From: JACMME01 sp051005015 | Lineage (GTDB): Bacteria; Gemmatimonadota; Gemmatimonadetes; Gemmatimonadales; Gemmatimonadaceae | Reading direction: 5' to 3' | Assembly (NCBI GenBank): GCA_051005015.1 | Contig: JBPCJT010000034.1 | Coordinates: forward strand, 1 to 21,628 | DNA length: 21,628 nucleotides | Shown here: piece by piece, positions 8,035-13,853 of the stretch | Layout: every line of letters starts with the position of its first letter | Position numbering within the stretch: position 1 is the stretch's first letter | Translations under genes and position numbers: made by a program | The notes under the pieces: model-generated | What the model was told of the DNA's origin: nothing | Seen by the model: the letters and a program-made list of their open reading frames with translations, nothing else | Databases searched by the model: none

Positions 8035-9329
8035 GGCGCCGCCTCAAGAACCATTGCGAACCCCATCCCCCCGGCTGCACACACCGTCATGAGACCGAAC
8101 TGCTTGTCGCGACGGCGGAGCTCGTTTACGAGCGTGGTAGTGATGCGAGCCCCTGTAGCGCCAAAGGGGTGCCCGATGGCGATTGAGCCGCCCATTACAT
8201 TGAGCCGGTCGCGGTCAACCGCACCAACGGGCCGGGAGAAGCCGGCACGCTCGGCCCAATTCTGGCTCTCGAGTCCGCGCAGGTTGCTAAGAACCTGGGC
8301 GGCGAAGGCTTCGTGCATTTCCACCAGATCCACGTCCCTGAGCGTGAGGCCAGCGCGCTTGAGGGCGACTGGGGCTGCGAGCACCGGCGCCTGAAGCAGC
8401 TGCTCACCCGGATCGAGCGCGGCATAGGCATACGACTTGATGTAGGCCAGCGGTCGGACCCCGAGTGACGCCGCCTTTTTCTCACTCATGAGGAGGATGG
8501 CTGCCGCCCCGTCGGTGAGCGGCGAAGAGTTTCCCGCGGTAACACTGCCGTACTGTCTGTCGAACACGGGCTTGAGTGACTGTAGCTGCTCGAGTGTCGA
8601 GTCGCTCCGGATGCCGTTGTCCGCGGTTGCGACTGTTTCATATTTCGGCGGTACGTACACGGGCATGATTTCCGCCGTCAGCCGACCGTCTTGCGTTCCC
8701 GCTGCCGCCCGAAGGTGCGAGTGAAGCGCGAATTCATCCTGCTCTTGCCGAGGTATCTGGTTGATCTTTGCCATTTTTTCCGCCGACTGCCCCATTGTCT
8801 CGCCAGTAGTCGGCTCTGCAATGGCGGGAGTAATTGGTAAAAGGTCGCGCGGCCGAATTCGGGAAAGGGCCGAGAGGCGTTGCGGTAGCGTCTTTGCCCT
8901 GGACGCGGCGACCAGCGCATCGGACATTCCCCGCGAATGCAGAATCGGCACATTCGAAAGCGATTCAGCGCCACCCGCAATGGCCGCGTCGGCATGACCG
9001 AGCGCGATCTGGTCGGCGGCATCGGTGATCGCCTGGTTGGCCGAGGCGCAGGCGCGCCCGACGGTCACCGCTGGAATGTTTTTGGGGAGCATTGGGAGGA
9101 GTGCCACCTCACGCGCGATGTTAGGCGCGAGCACGGAGGGAACTACGGTGCCGAAGACGAGCGTATCCACGTCAGCGCCGTCAAGGGCGGCGCGCTGAAC
9201 GAGCTCCGCTGTTACCAGACGGCCGAGGTCGATCGCGGAAAGCGACTTGAAAACGGTGCCAGCTTTGGCGAACGGGGTGCGAACGCCCGCAATGATGGCG
9301 ACCCGGTTTCCGTTACCGAAGGTAGTCAT
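8031..9329 (-). CDS. fadI: Acetyl-CoA acyltransferase (3-ketoacyl-CoA thiolase, FadI type)
   Basis: This is the beta subunit of the fatty acid oxidation complex; it cleaves 3-ketoacyl-CoA with CoA to acetyl-CoA and a shortened acyl-CoA. The 432-residue length is that of FadI (about 436) rather than FadA (about 390). The family-specific insert PAIAEPTTGETMGQSAEKMA (168-187) and PNIARE (69-74) also match FadI. Catalytic residues are nucleophile C94 (GRACAS), H387 (IGHPFGATGAR) and C417 (CAAGGMG), with the HEAF loop at 339-342. It is the first gene of the fadI-fadJ operon, divergent from glpD with 168 bp between start codons. No acyl-CoA dehydrogenase or ligase lies in the window. Confidence 0.95.
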   Translation of the reverse strand: MTTFGNGNRVAIIAGVRTPFAKAGTVFKSLSAIDLGRLVTAELVQRAALDGADVDTLVFGTVVPSVLAPNIAREVALLPMLPKNIPAVTVGRACASANQAITDAADQIALGHADAAIAGGAESLSNVPILHSRGMSDALVAASRAKTLPQRLSALSRIRPRDLLPITPAIAEPTTGETMGQSAEKMAKINQIPRQEQDEFALHSHLRAAAGTQDGRLTAEIMPVYVPPKYETVATADNGIRSDSTLEQLQSLKPVFDRQYGSVTAGNSSPLTDGAAAILLMSEKKAASLGVRPLAYIKSYAYAALDPGEQLLQAPVLAAPVALKRAGLTLRDVDLVEMHEAFAAQVLSNLRGLESQNWAERAGFSRPVGAVDRDRLNVMGGSIAIGHPFGATGARITTTLVNELRRRDKQFGLMTVCAAGGMGFAMVLEAAP

Positions 9330-9497
9330 GTGAATAAGGTAGACGAGACGGCGACAGTGGAACAGGGAGCGGAGGACGAGCGATCTCAGGGTGGGAGGCC
9401 GGCGGCGGGAAACGGCAGGCAGGACGGGGGAAAGGGGATTTACGGAGAGAGTAGCCGGCAGACGTTTTCGTCGCAGGCACGCGGGGAGTTCCTACGG
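9330..9497. promoter_or_regulatory. Shared divergent control region of fadI-fadJ and glpD
   Basis: The fadI start (9329, minus) and the glpD start (9498, plus) face away from each other across 168 bp, so both promoters must lie here or just inside the genes. The plus strand is G/A-rich, with loosely 7-bp-spaced GG words at about 9409-9455 (GGGAAAC, GGCAGGC, AGGACGG, GGGAAAG). I see no clear FadR- or GlpR-like palindrome and cannot place -35/-10 boxes. Confidence 0.45.
9483..9488 (+). promoter_or_regulatory. Ribosome binding site that sets the glpD start
   Basis: GGGGAG lies 9 nt before the ATG at 9498. It selects this ATG over the in-frame codons upstream, which run antisense through fadI. 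Confidence 0.6.
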
Positions 9498-11090
9498 ATG
9501 CTCGAGTCTCGCACCTTTGACGTACTCATCGTTGGCGGTGGGATAACGGGATGCGGGGTTGCGCGGGACGCAGCCATGCGGGGCCTCTCGGTGGCGCTGA
9601 TCGAACGCAATGATTTCGCGTCGGGCACCTCGGGGCGGTCGTCCCGACTCGTTCACGGGGGGCTTCGCTACCTCGAGCATGGATATCTGCATCTCGTATT
9701 CGAGGCAAGCCGGGAGCGTCGCATTTTATCGCGAATAGCGCCACATCTCGTGAGACCGCTCTCTTTCACGTGGCCAGTGTATGAAAATGCGCGCGTGTCC
9801 CATTGGAAGCTTCGGCTCGGCCTTCTTTTATACGACGCACTCTCCCTTTTTCGCAACGCCGGAGGTCGCCGTAACCTTCGTCCGGACGATGTGGCGGCAC
9901 TCGAGCCGGAGTTACGCGCACTAGGCATACAGGGCGGCGCGATGTACTACGACGCAGCCACGGACGACATGCGTCTCACGCTCGCGAACGCGCGGTCCGC
10001 CGCGGAACTGGGCGCTGCTGTGGCGAATCACTTAGAGCTGAGAGAGGTCCTCGCAGATGGGGAGTTCCCCAGGGCAGTAGCGGTTGACACTTTGACCGGC
10101 GCTACGCTTCGCATCGCCGCCCGTGTCGTCGTCTCAGCGGCTGGAGCATGGACCAATGATGTAAGCCGTCTCGTGAACTCCAGAGATCGCGCCAGCGTGC
10201 GTGGCACCAAGGGGGCGCACATCGCCGTACCGCGCGACCGCGTTGGCAACCGTGGAGCCCTGACCCTGCTCTCGCCGATCGACGGCCGAGTGATGTTTGT
10301 TATTCCTTCGGGTCACCTCACCATCATTGGAACCACCGACACCGCATATGACGGCCCGCTTGACGAGGCACGTGCAACCCATGCCGACATTGGCTATCTC
10401 ATTCGTTCCGCCAACTCCTTCTTTCCGGCGGCTCACCTCTCGCCTTCGGATGTCGTGGCTGCATGGGCGGGAATCAGACCGCTTGTAGCGAGCGAAGCCA
10501 GTGATCCATCAGGCACCTCACGCGAACACGCCATCAAGTGGATCACACCAGCCATTCTCGCTATAACCGGCGGCAAGCTCACAACTTACCGATCGATGGC
10601 TGCGGAAGCGGTAGACATGGTCGTACGCGCACTCGGGCGAAAGCGCATTCCGAACACAACGGCCGATGTTCCCCTGCCTGGAGGCGGAATTGGCTCTCTT
10701 GACGACGAGCTTCGGGCTGCGGAAACAGTGGTGGGTGATTTAACCATTGCCGAGCACCTGGTTCGTGCCTACGGAAGTGAATGGCGAGAGGTGTGGCGGC
10801 TTGCCGAAGCAGATCGGTCGCTTTCACTACCCGTCGTGGAGGGGCTGCCCTACATCCACGCGGAACTCCTGCACGCCGCTTCGCGCGAGATGCCGATGAC
10901 GCTGAGCGATGTGCTGATTCGCCGCCTCCACATCGCCTTCGAAACCCGGGATCACGGTTTGGCGGTAGCCGAGCCCGTCGCGCGAAGGCTCGCACCCGTA
11001 TTTGGCTGGAATGAAGAGCGTATCATGAGCGAGCTGCAGCGTTATGAAGCCGACGCGCTAGCAATGTTTGGGGTGGACGGTGAACAGTGA
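9498..11090 (+). CDS. glpD: Aerobic glycerol-3-phosphate dehydrogenase (FAD-dependent)
   Basis: The enzyme oxidises sn-glycerol 3-phosphate to dihydroxyacetone phosphate at the inner face of the cytoplasmic membrane and reduces quinone. From the ATG at 9498 the protein has 530 residues, the usual GlpD length. The FAD-binding Rossmann loop is FDVLIVGGGITGCG (7-20). Further motifs are the NDFASGTSGRSSRLVHGGLR segment (38-57), GAWTND (216-221), IGTTDT (277-282), WAGIRPL (323-329) and GGKLTTYR (358-365). A DAO_C helical domain covers about 390-520. The gene is divergent from fadI-fadJ, which suggests joint use of the glycerol and fatty-acid parts of lipids. Its last codons (GEQ, stop) lie in the decamer TGAACAGTGA, whose final TGA is the stop. 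Confidence 0.95.
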   Translation: MLESRTFDVLIVGGGITGCGVARDAAMRGLSVALIERNDFASGTSGRSSRLVHGGLRYLEHGYLHLVFEASRERRILSRIAPHLVRPLSFTWPVYENARVSHWKLRLGLLLYDALSLFRNAGGRRNLRPDDVAALEPELRALGIQGGAMYYDAATDDMRLTLANARSAAELGAAVANHLELREVLADGEFPRAVAVDTLTGATLRIAARVVVSAAGAWTNDVSRLVNSRDRASVRGTKGAHIAVPRDRVGNRGALTLLSPIDGRVMFVIPSGHLTIIGTTDTAYDGPLDEARATHADIGYLIRSANSFFPAAHLSPSDVVAAWAGIRPLVASEASDPSGTSREHAIKWITPAILAITGGKLTTYRSMAAEAVDMVVRALGRKRIPNTTADVPLPGGGIGSLDDELRAAETVVGDLTIAEHLVRAYGSEWREVWRLAEADRSLSLPVVEGLPYIHAELLHAASREMPMTLSDVLIRRLHIAFETRDHGLAVAEPVARRLAPVFGWNEERIMSELQRYEADALAMFGVDGEQ

Positions 11091-11226
11091 AACTGCCTGA
11101 TGGGTTCAGTCACTTACTATTTCTTCATAAGTCGATGATTGCATTCCAGCCTGGCACGGATCACGGATCACGGATCACGGATCACGGATCACGTATCACT
11201 TATCTCGCATCACGTATCACTGTTCA
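11081..11226. repeat. Perfect 10-bp inverted repeat joining the glpD and greA stop codons
   Basis: TGAACAGTGA at 11081-11090 and its exact reverse complement TCACTGTTCA at 11217-11226 flank the 126-bp spacer between convergent glpD and greA. In each gene the terminal TGA of the decamer is the stop codon, and both proteins end in EQ. The arms could form a long-range stem in read-through RNA from either side. Confidence 0.85.
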
Positions 11227-11231
11227 TGTAT
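11155..11231. repeat. Eleven-unit heptad tandem repeat, consensus CACGGAT
   Basis: Five perfect CACGGAT units (11155-11189) are followed, with no change of phase, by CACGTAT, CACTTAT, CTCGCAT, CACGTAT, CACTGTT and CATGTAT (to 11231). The tract covers the 3' end of greA, whose final codons TIHEQ and stop are written in it. On the minus strand each perfect unit contains TGA, so all three frames read toward this strand are closed within 21 nt. Confidence 0.9.
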
Positions 11232-11684
11232 GGTTCGCAATTCGACAATTTTGAGCTGCCGCGTCGAGTTCGGAAGCTTAAGCACTACACTGTCACCCAC
11301 AGCTTTCCCGACAAGGGAGCGGCCTATCGGCGACGACATCGTCACTTGCCCCTCCTCGAACTCGACGGCGTCTCCGAAGACCAGATGGTAGCTTTCGACG
11401 TCACCCGTTTTCTTGTCCTCGACTACCACGCGCGAGCCGAGGCCGATTTTATCGGCGGGGATCTGCGAGACATCGATTTGCGAAAGCTTGCTCAGGCGCT
11501 GCCTTAGCTGTCCGAGGCGGGCCTGAACAAACTGCTGGCGCTCGAGAGCGGCCTTGTACTCGCTGTTTTCGCGCAAGTCACCATGCTCCACGGCTTTCCG
11601 AATCTCGGCGGGAAGTGTGATGTTCAGCTCATACTGCAGCTTTTCGAGTTCGTCGCCGAGCTTCAACTTCAGGCTTTCGATCAT
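11217..11684 (-). CDS. greA: Transcription elongation factor GreA
   Basis: GreA binds the RNA polymerase secondary channel and stimulates cleavage of backtracked RNA, restarting stalled elongation. The 155-residue protein has the N-terminal coiled coil (about 1-72), with the tip segment EHGDLRENSEYKAALERQQF (33-52). This includes the acidic tip residues D36 and E39 that hold the catalytic Mg ion. The C-terminal FKBP-like domain (about 80-152) contains SPIGRSLVGKAVGD (118-131). It is a single gene, convergent with glpD and divergent from the lipoprotein gene. The ATG at 11684 has no clear Shine-Dalgarno site, but the coiled coil begins correctly there. A terminator-like hairpin sits 30 bp upstream. 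The C-terminal TIHEQ is encoded by heptad repeat. Confidence 0.95.
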   Translation of the reverse strand: MIESLKLKLGDELEKLQYELNITLPAEIRKAVEHGDLRENSEYKAALERQQFVQARLGQLRQRLSKLSQIDVSQIPADKIGLGSRVVVEDKKTGDVESYHLVFGDAVEFEEGQVTMSSPIGRSLVGKAVGDSVVLKLPNSTRQLKIVELRTIHEQ

Positions 11685-11700
11685 TTCGCAACGCAGTTGG

Positions 11701-11734
11701 AGGGAAAACGCAACGCCCGGCCGGAAGCCGGGCG
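11701..11734 (-). terminator. Intrinsic-terminator-like hairpin in the greA leader (candidate attenuator)
   Basis: On the minus strand an 8-bp GC stem, CGCCCGGC (11734-11727) and GCCGGGCG (11721-11714), closes a 5-nt loop and is followed by TTGCGTTTTCCC. No minus-strand gene lies upstream between here and the divergent lipoprotein gene, so the hairpin is in the greA leader, 30 nt before the ATG, not at the end of another gene. The T-run is interrupted, so termination may be partial. Escherichia coli greA also has a leader terminator that yields a small RNA (GraL); that parallel is from memory. Confidence 0.55.
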
Positions 11735-12039
11735 CGATCTTGGCTGGTCCTGAACAGGGGTTCGGTGCTCAACGAGTGTCGTTCTCGGTTCCCGGTGTTC
11801 GGAGCCCGGTCAACAAACGCTGTGCCGGTGGTGCTATTCTCCATTCTAGTGGAGCGTAACCGAAATACCAGTGGCGCTTCGGCCCGGGGCTGCATTTCGC
11901 GTCCCCTGTGCCAACTGGAAGTCTCTCCATAACTGGCGCAGCGTGCCGGCAGGGCGCGATTTCTGCTATTTTTTCATGAGGCCGTGTCATACGGTTGCCT
12001 CGGCAGTTGGTGTAGTCGGCTGAAGTATCTTGTCACCTC

Positions 12040-12046
12040 GGAGGAA
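12040..12046 (+). promoter_or_regulatory. Ribosome binding site that sets the lipoprotein start
   Basis: GGAGGAA ends 3 nt before the ATG at 12050 and is one of the few strong Shine-Dalgarno sites in the window. It selects this ATG over the in-frame ATG at 11984 and gives a protein with a proper lipoprotein signal. Confidence 0.75.
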
Positions 12047-12049
12047 GCA

Positions 12050-12496
12050 ATGCTCGGTTTAACTACCACGAACTCAGGCGGCGTGCGGAATTTTCTTTCG
12101 GCGGTGATTGTTTCTCTGGCGGTTATGGGCGCTGCGGCGTGTGGCGACGATGCTGCTACCGGTCCAGTGGATGTCCAAGGCACCTATAGTTTGCGAACCG
12201 CTGGCGGCTTCAATTTGCCGGCAACCTTCACTAACGGATCGTCCAGGCTGGAGGTCAAATCGGGCACTCTCCTGCTGGAAGCTAGTCGCTTTGACGCGAC
12301 GCTAAGCATCGAAATAGACGACACTCCATCGATCCTGACTTACGCCGGGCTCTACAGTCAAAGCGGTAACCGGATCACATTCGACGGAACAGATCAGGAC
12401 GGCATTGACGTGAGCCTGGTAGGCATCATCGACGGAAACACGATCACGATTACCGATCCGGACACCGGCATCCAGCTCGTGTTCAGAAAGAATTAG
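12050..12496 (+). CDS. Small predicted lipoprotein, lipocalin-like beta-barrel, 148 aa
   Basis: From the ATG at 12050 the signal is VRNFLSAVIVSLAVMGAAAC, with the lipidated cysteine at 31. Residue -3 is Ala rather than the usual Leu, so the lipobox is slightly atypical. After the short linker GDDAATGPVD, the mature part looks like an eight-strand barrel: VQGTYSLRTAGGFNLPATF, then repeated strand-turn-strand elements, ending ITDPDTGIQLVFRKN. GTYxL near the mature start resembles lipocalin-like lipoproteins. It is a single gene with a strong ribosome site and its own terminator at 12526-12557. Its location should be the periplasmic face of a membrane. Ligand and function are unknown. Confidence 0.8.
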   Translation: MLGLTTTNSGGVRNFLSAVIVSLAVMGAAACGDDAATGPVDVQGTYSLRTAGGFNLPATFTNGSSRLEVKSGTLLLEASRFDATLSIEIDDTPSILTYAGLYSQSGNRITFDGTDQDGIDVSLVGIIDGNTITITDPDTGIQLVFRKN

Positions 12497-12525
12497 TCAT
12501 GTTATCGCGAGCTCGCACGAAGATA

Positions 12526-12557
12526 GGCCTGGTCCTTCAGGATCGGGCCATTTTCTT
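12526..12557 (+). terminator. Rho-independent terminator after the lipoprotein gene
   Basis: GGCCTGGTCC (12526-12535) and GGATCGGGCC (12540-12549) form a 10-bp stem with two G-T wobbles and a TTCA tetraloop, followed directly by ATTTTCTT (12550-12557). It lies 30 bp after the stop at 12496. Confidence 0.8.
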
Positions 12558-12634
12558 CTGCCCGCGCACCGATACACCGAGAGCAGGCGCTGGGAACCAG
12601 TAATCAGCATGCTGCTGAGCTTGTTTCCTCCTAC

Positions 12635-13438
12635 ATGTCGATGATAGAGCTCGAAACGCTCGGGCACGTGGTGCGTGTCACCATGTCAACTCGATGGAGC
12701 CGCGCCTTCGGATACTCGGTGAGCGCGTTTTTGACCCGGGACGTCCTGATCGACACCGGATTTCCTGATGTACGAGCCGATATGACTGCGTTCCTGGAAC
12801 ACGCACGTCCCGCTGGAGTGATACTCACCCATCACCATGAGGATCACGCGGGCAATCTCGAGGCAGTCGCCCATAAAAGCTTGCCGGTTTGGGCATCCCC
12901 GCGGACGCTCGCCGCCCTCCGGCCGGCCGAACGTACCGGCCTGTACCGCAGGATAGTGTGGGGAACCATGCACTCACAGCGGCAAGCACCTTCAGCTTTC
13001 GAGCACGATGAGATGACCCTGATTCATGCGCCGGGCCACTCCGCAGACCATCACGTTGTCTGGGACGCCGACCGCGAGACGTTATTCGCGGCTGATCTCT
13101 TCCTTGGCGTGAAAGTCCGGGTTGCGCGTCCAGGGGAGGATCCGCGGGTGCTCACTCGGAGTCTTCGAGCAGCGGCAGCGCTCCAGCCGCGAGTGATGTT
13201 CGACGCGCATCGCGGGCTTGTCGCGAACCCGGTATCCGCGCTCAACGCAAAGGCAGACTGGCTGGACGGGATGGTGGCGGAGGTCGACACCCGCATTGCG
13301 GAGGGTCAGAGCGACGCGGCGATCACGCGGGAAGTGCTTGGGACGGAGGACTACATTGGCTACGTCTCAGGGGGCGATCTTTCCAAGCGGAACTTTGTGC
13401 GTGCCGTCCGCGCGACCGGCGCTACTGGGAAGCGATGA
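12635..13438 (+). CDS. Metallo-beta-lactamase-fold hydrolase
   Basis: This 267-residue MBL-superfamily protein has the metal motif THHHEDHAG (65-73; H66, H68, D70, H71), APGHS with H135, bridging D154 in FAADLFLG and H192 in DAHRG. It therefore has a complete two-metal site (Zn or Fe). A C-terminal helical extension (about 205-267) carries DTRIAEGQSDAAITREVLG, as in MBL proteins of the glyoxalase II / LACTB2-like type. The substrate is unknown; thioesters, lactones or RNA are possible for this group. There is no signal peptide, so it is cytoplasmic. The start may be the ATG at 12635 or 12641; the region before it is pyrimidine-rich with no Shine-Dalgarno site. Its 3' end overlaps the convergent membrane-protein gene by 17 bp. 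Confidence 0.9.
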   Translation: MSMIELETLGHVVRVTMSTRWSRAFGYSVSAFLTRDVLIDTGFPDVRADMTAFLEHARPAGVILTHHHEDHAGNLEAVAHKSLPVWASPRTLAALRPAERTGLYRRIVWGTMHSQRQAPSAFEHDEMTLIHAPGHSADHHVVWDADRETLFAADLFLGVKVRVARPGEDPRVLTRSLRAAAALQPRVMFDAHRGLVANPVSALNAKADWLDGMVAEVDTRIAEGQSDAAITREVLGTEDYIGYVSGGDLSKRNFVRAVRATGATGKR

Positions 13439-13799
13439 GGAGAAGCGTCACCGTCGCTACACCGACGACCGCTGCCGCTCCTCCGACTACGGTGGCCGCG
13501 AGCCGTGCAGCTCCGAGCCACCGCCGGATAACAGGCGCGGAGGCGTGGCGGAGATCCAGCTCCTGCGTCTTTTGCGCTGCAAGCCCCCAGGACGCAAATG
13601 AAGCAAGACAGATGAAAGGAACGGCAAGAAGCCAGAGACTGGGCAGTATGACCGGTACGGCGAGCGCGCCCGCCGCGCCTATGATCCCACAGCGTACCAA
13701 ACGCGTGGAATCAGCTCGCCCCACACCAGTTGCGATGAAGTTGGCGGCAGTCCGACGCGGCAGCGGGGCGGTGGGATCGAAACGGGGGGGCTTCTGCAT
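13422..13799 (-). CDS. Small integral membrane protein, 125 aa, unknown function
   Basis: The protein has a basic, proline-rich cytoplasmic N-terminus (MQKPPRFDPTAPLPRRT), then a hydrophobic hairpin at about 37-75 (GIIGAAGALAVPVILPSLWL and LAVPFICLASFASWGLAA). A short charged loop (QKTQELDLRH) follows, then a third segment at about 97-123 (LAATVVGGAAAVVGVATVTL). Three membrane spans are therefore likely. I do not recognise the family. It lies 54 bp after the deoxyhypusine-synthase-like gene on the same strand, with a weak terminator-like hairpin between them, and overlaps the end of the convergent MBL gene. The competing plus-strand frame is Thr/Ala/Arg-rich and looks like a shadow. Confidence 0.6.
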   Translation of the reverse strand: MQKPPRFDPTAPLPRRTAANFIATGVGRADSTRLVRCGIIGAAGALAVPVILPSLWLLAVPFICLASFASWGLAAQKTQELDLRHASAPVIRRWLGAARLAATVVGGAAAVVGVATVTLLLIASQ

Positions 13800-13803
13800 T
13801 ACG

Positions 13804-13828
13804 GAAAAAGACGACCGGAAGGGGGTCG
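13804..13828 (-). terminator. Weak terminator-like hairpin after the deoxyhypusine-synthase-like gene
   Basis: On the minus strand CGACC (13828-13824), a 7-nt loop and GGTCG (13816-13812) are followed by TCTTTTTCC (T-run 13809-13805). The stem is only 5 bp. It ends 5 bp before the ATG of the membrane-protein gene, so it could also act on that gene's leader. Confidence 0.4.
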
Positions 13829-13853
13829 GCGTAACGCTGGGAGCTCGCCTTAC

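Larger units (their letters stand above)
11685..12049. other. Divergent intergenic region between greA and a lipoprotein gene
   Basis: This 365-bp region holds the greA leader hairpin (11714-11734) and a heptad tract at 11781-11815 (GTTCTCG, GTTCCCG, GTGTTCG, GAGCCCG, GTCAACA). It also holds the Shine-Dalgarno site of the lipoprotein (12040-12046). Minus-strand ORFs here have no recognisable protein character. Promoters for both genes must be present, but I could not assign boxes with confidence. Confidence 0.5.

Noticed and set aside
8937..9497. N-terminal extension of glpD to give a 717-aa protein
   Set aside because: Most of it is antisense to fadI. The family begins at the FAD loop just after the ATG at 9498, which has a good ribosome site.
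11155..11231. CRISPR array
   Set aside because: Units are 7 bp, directly adjacent, with no spacers, and no cas genes are present.
11139..11507. Plus-strand ORF of 122 codons starting before the CACGGAT array
   Set aside because: Its start is a translation of the heptad repeat and the rest is antisense to greA.
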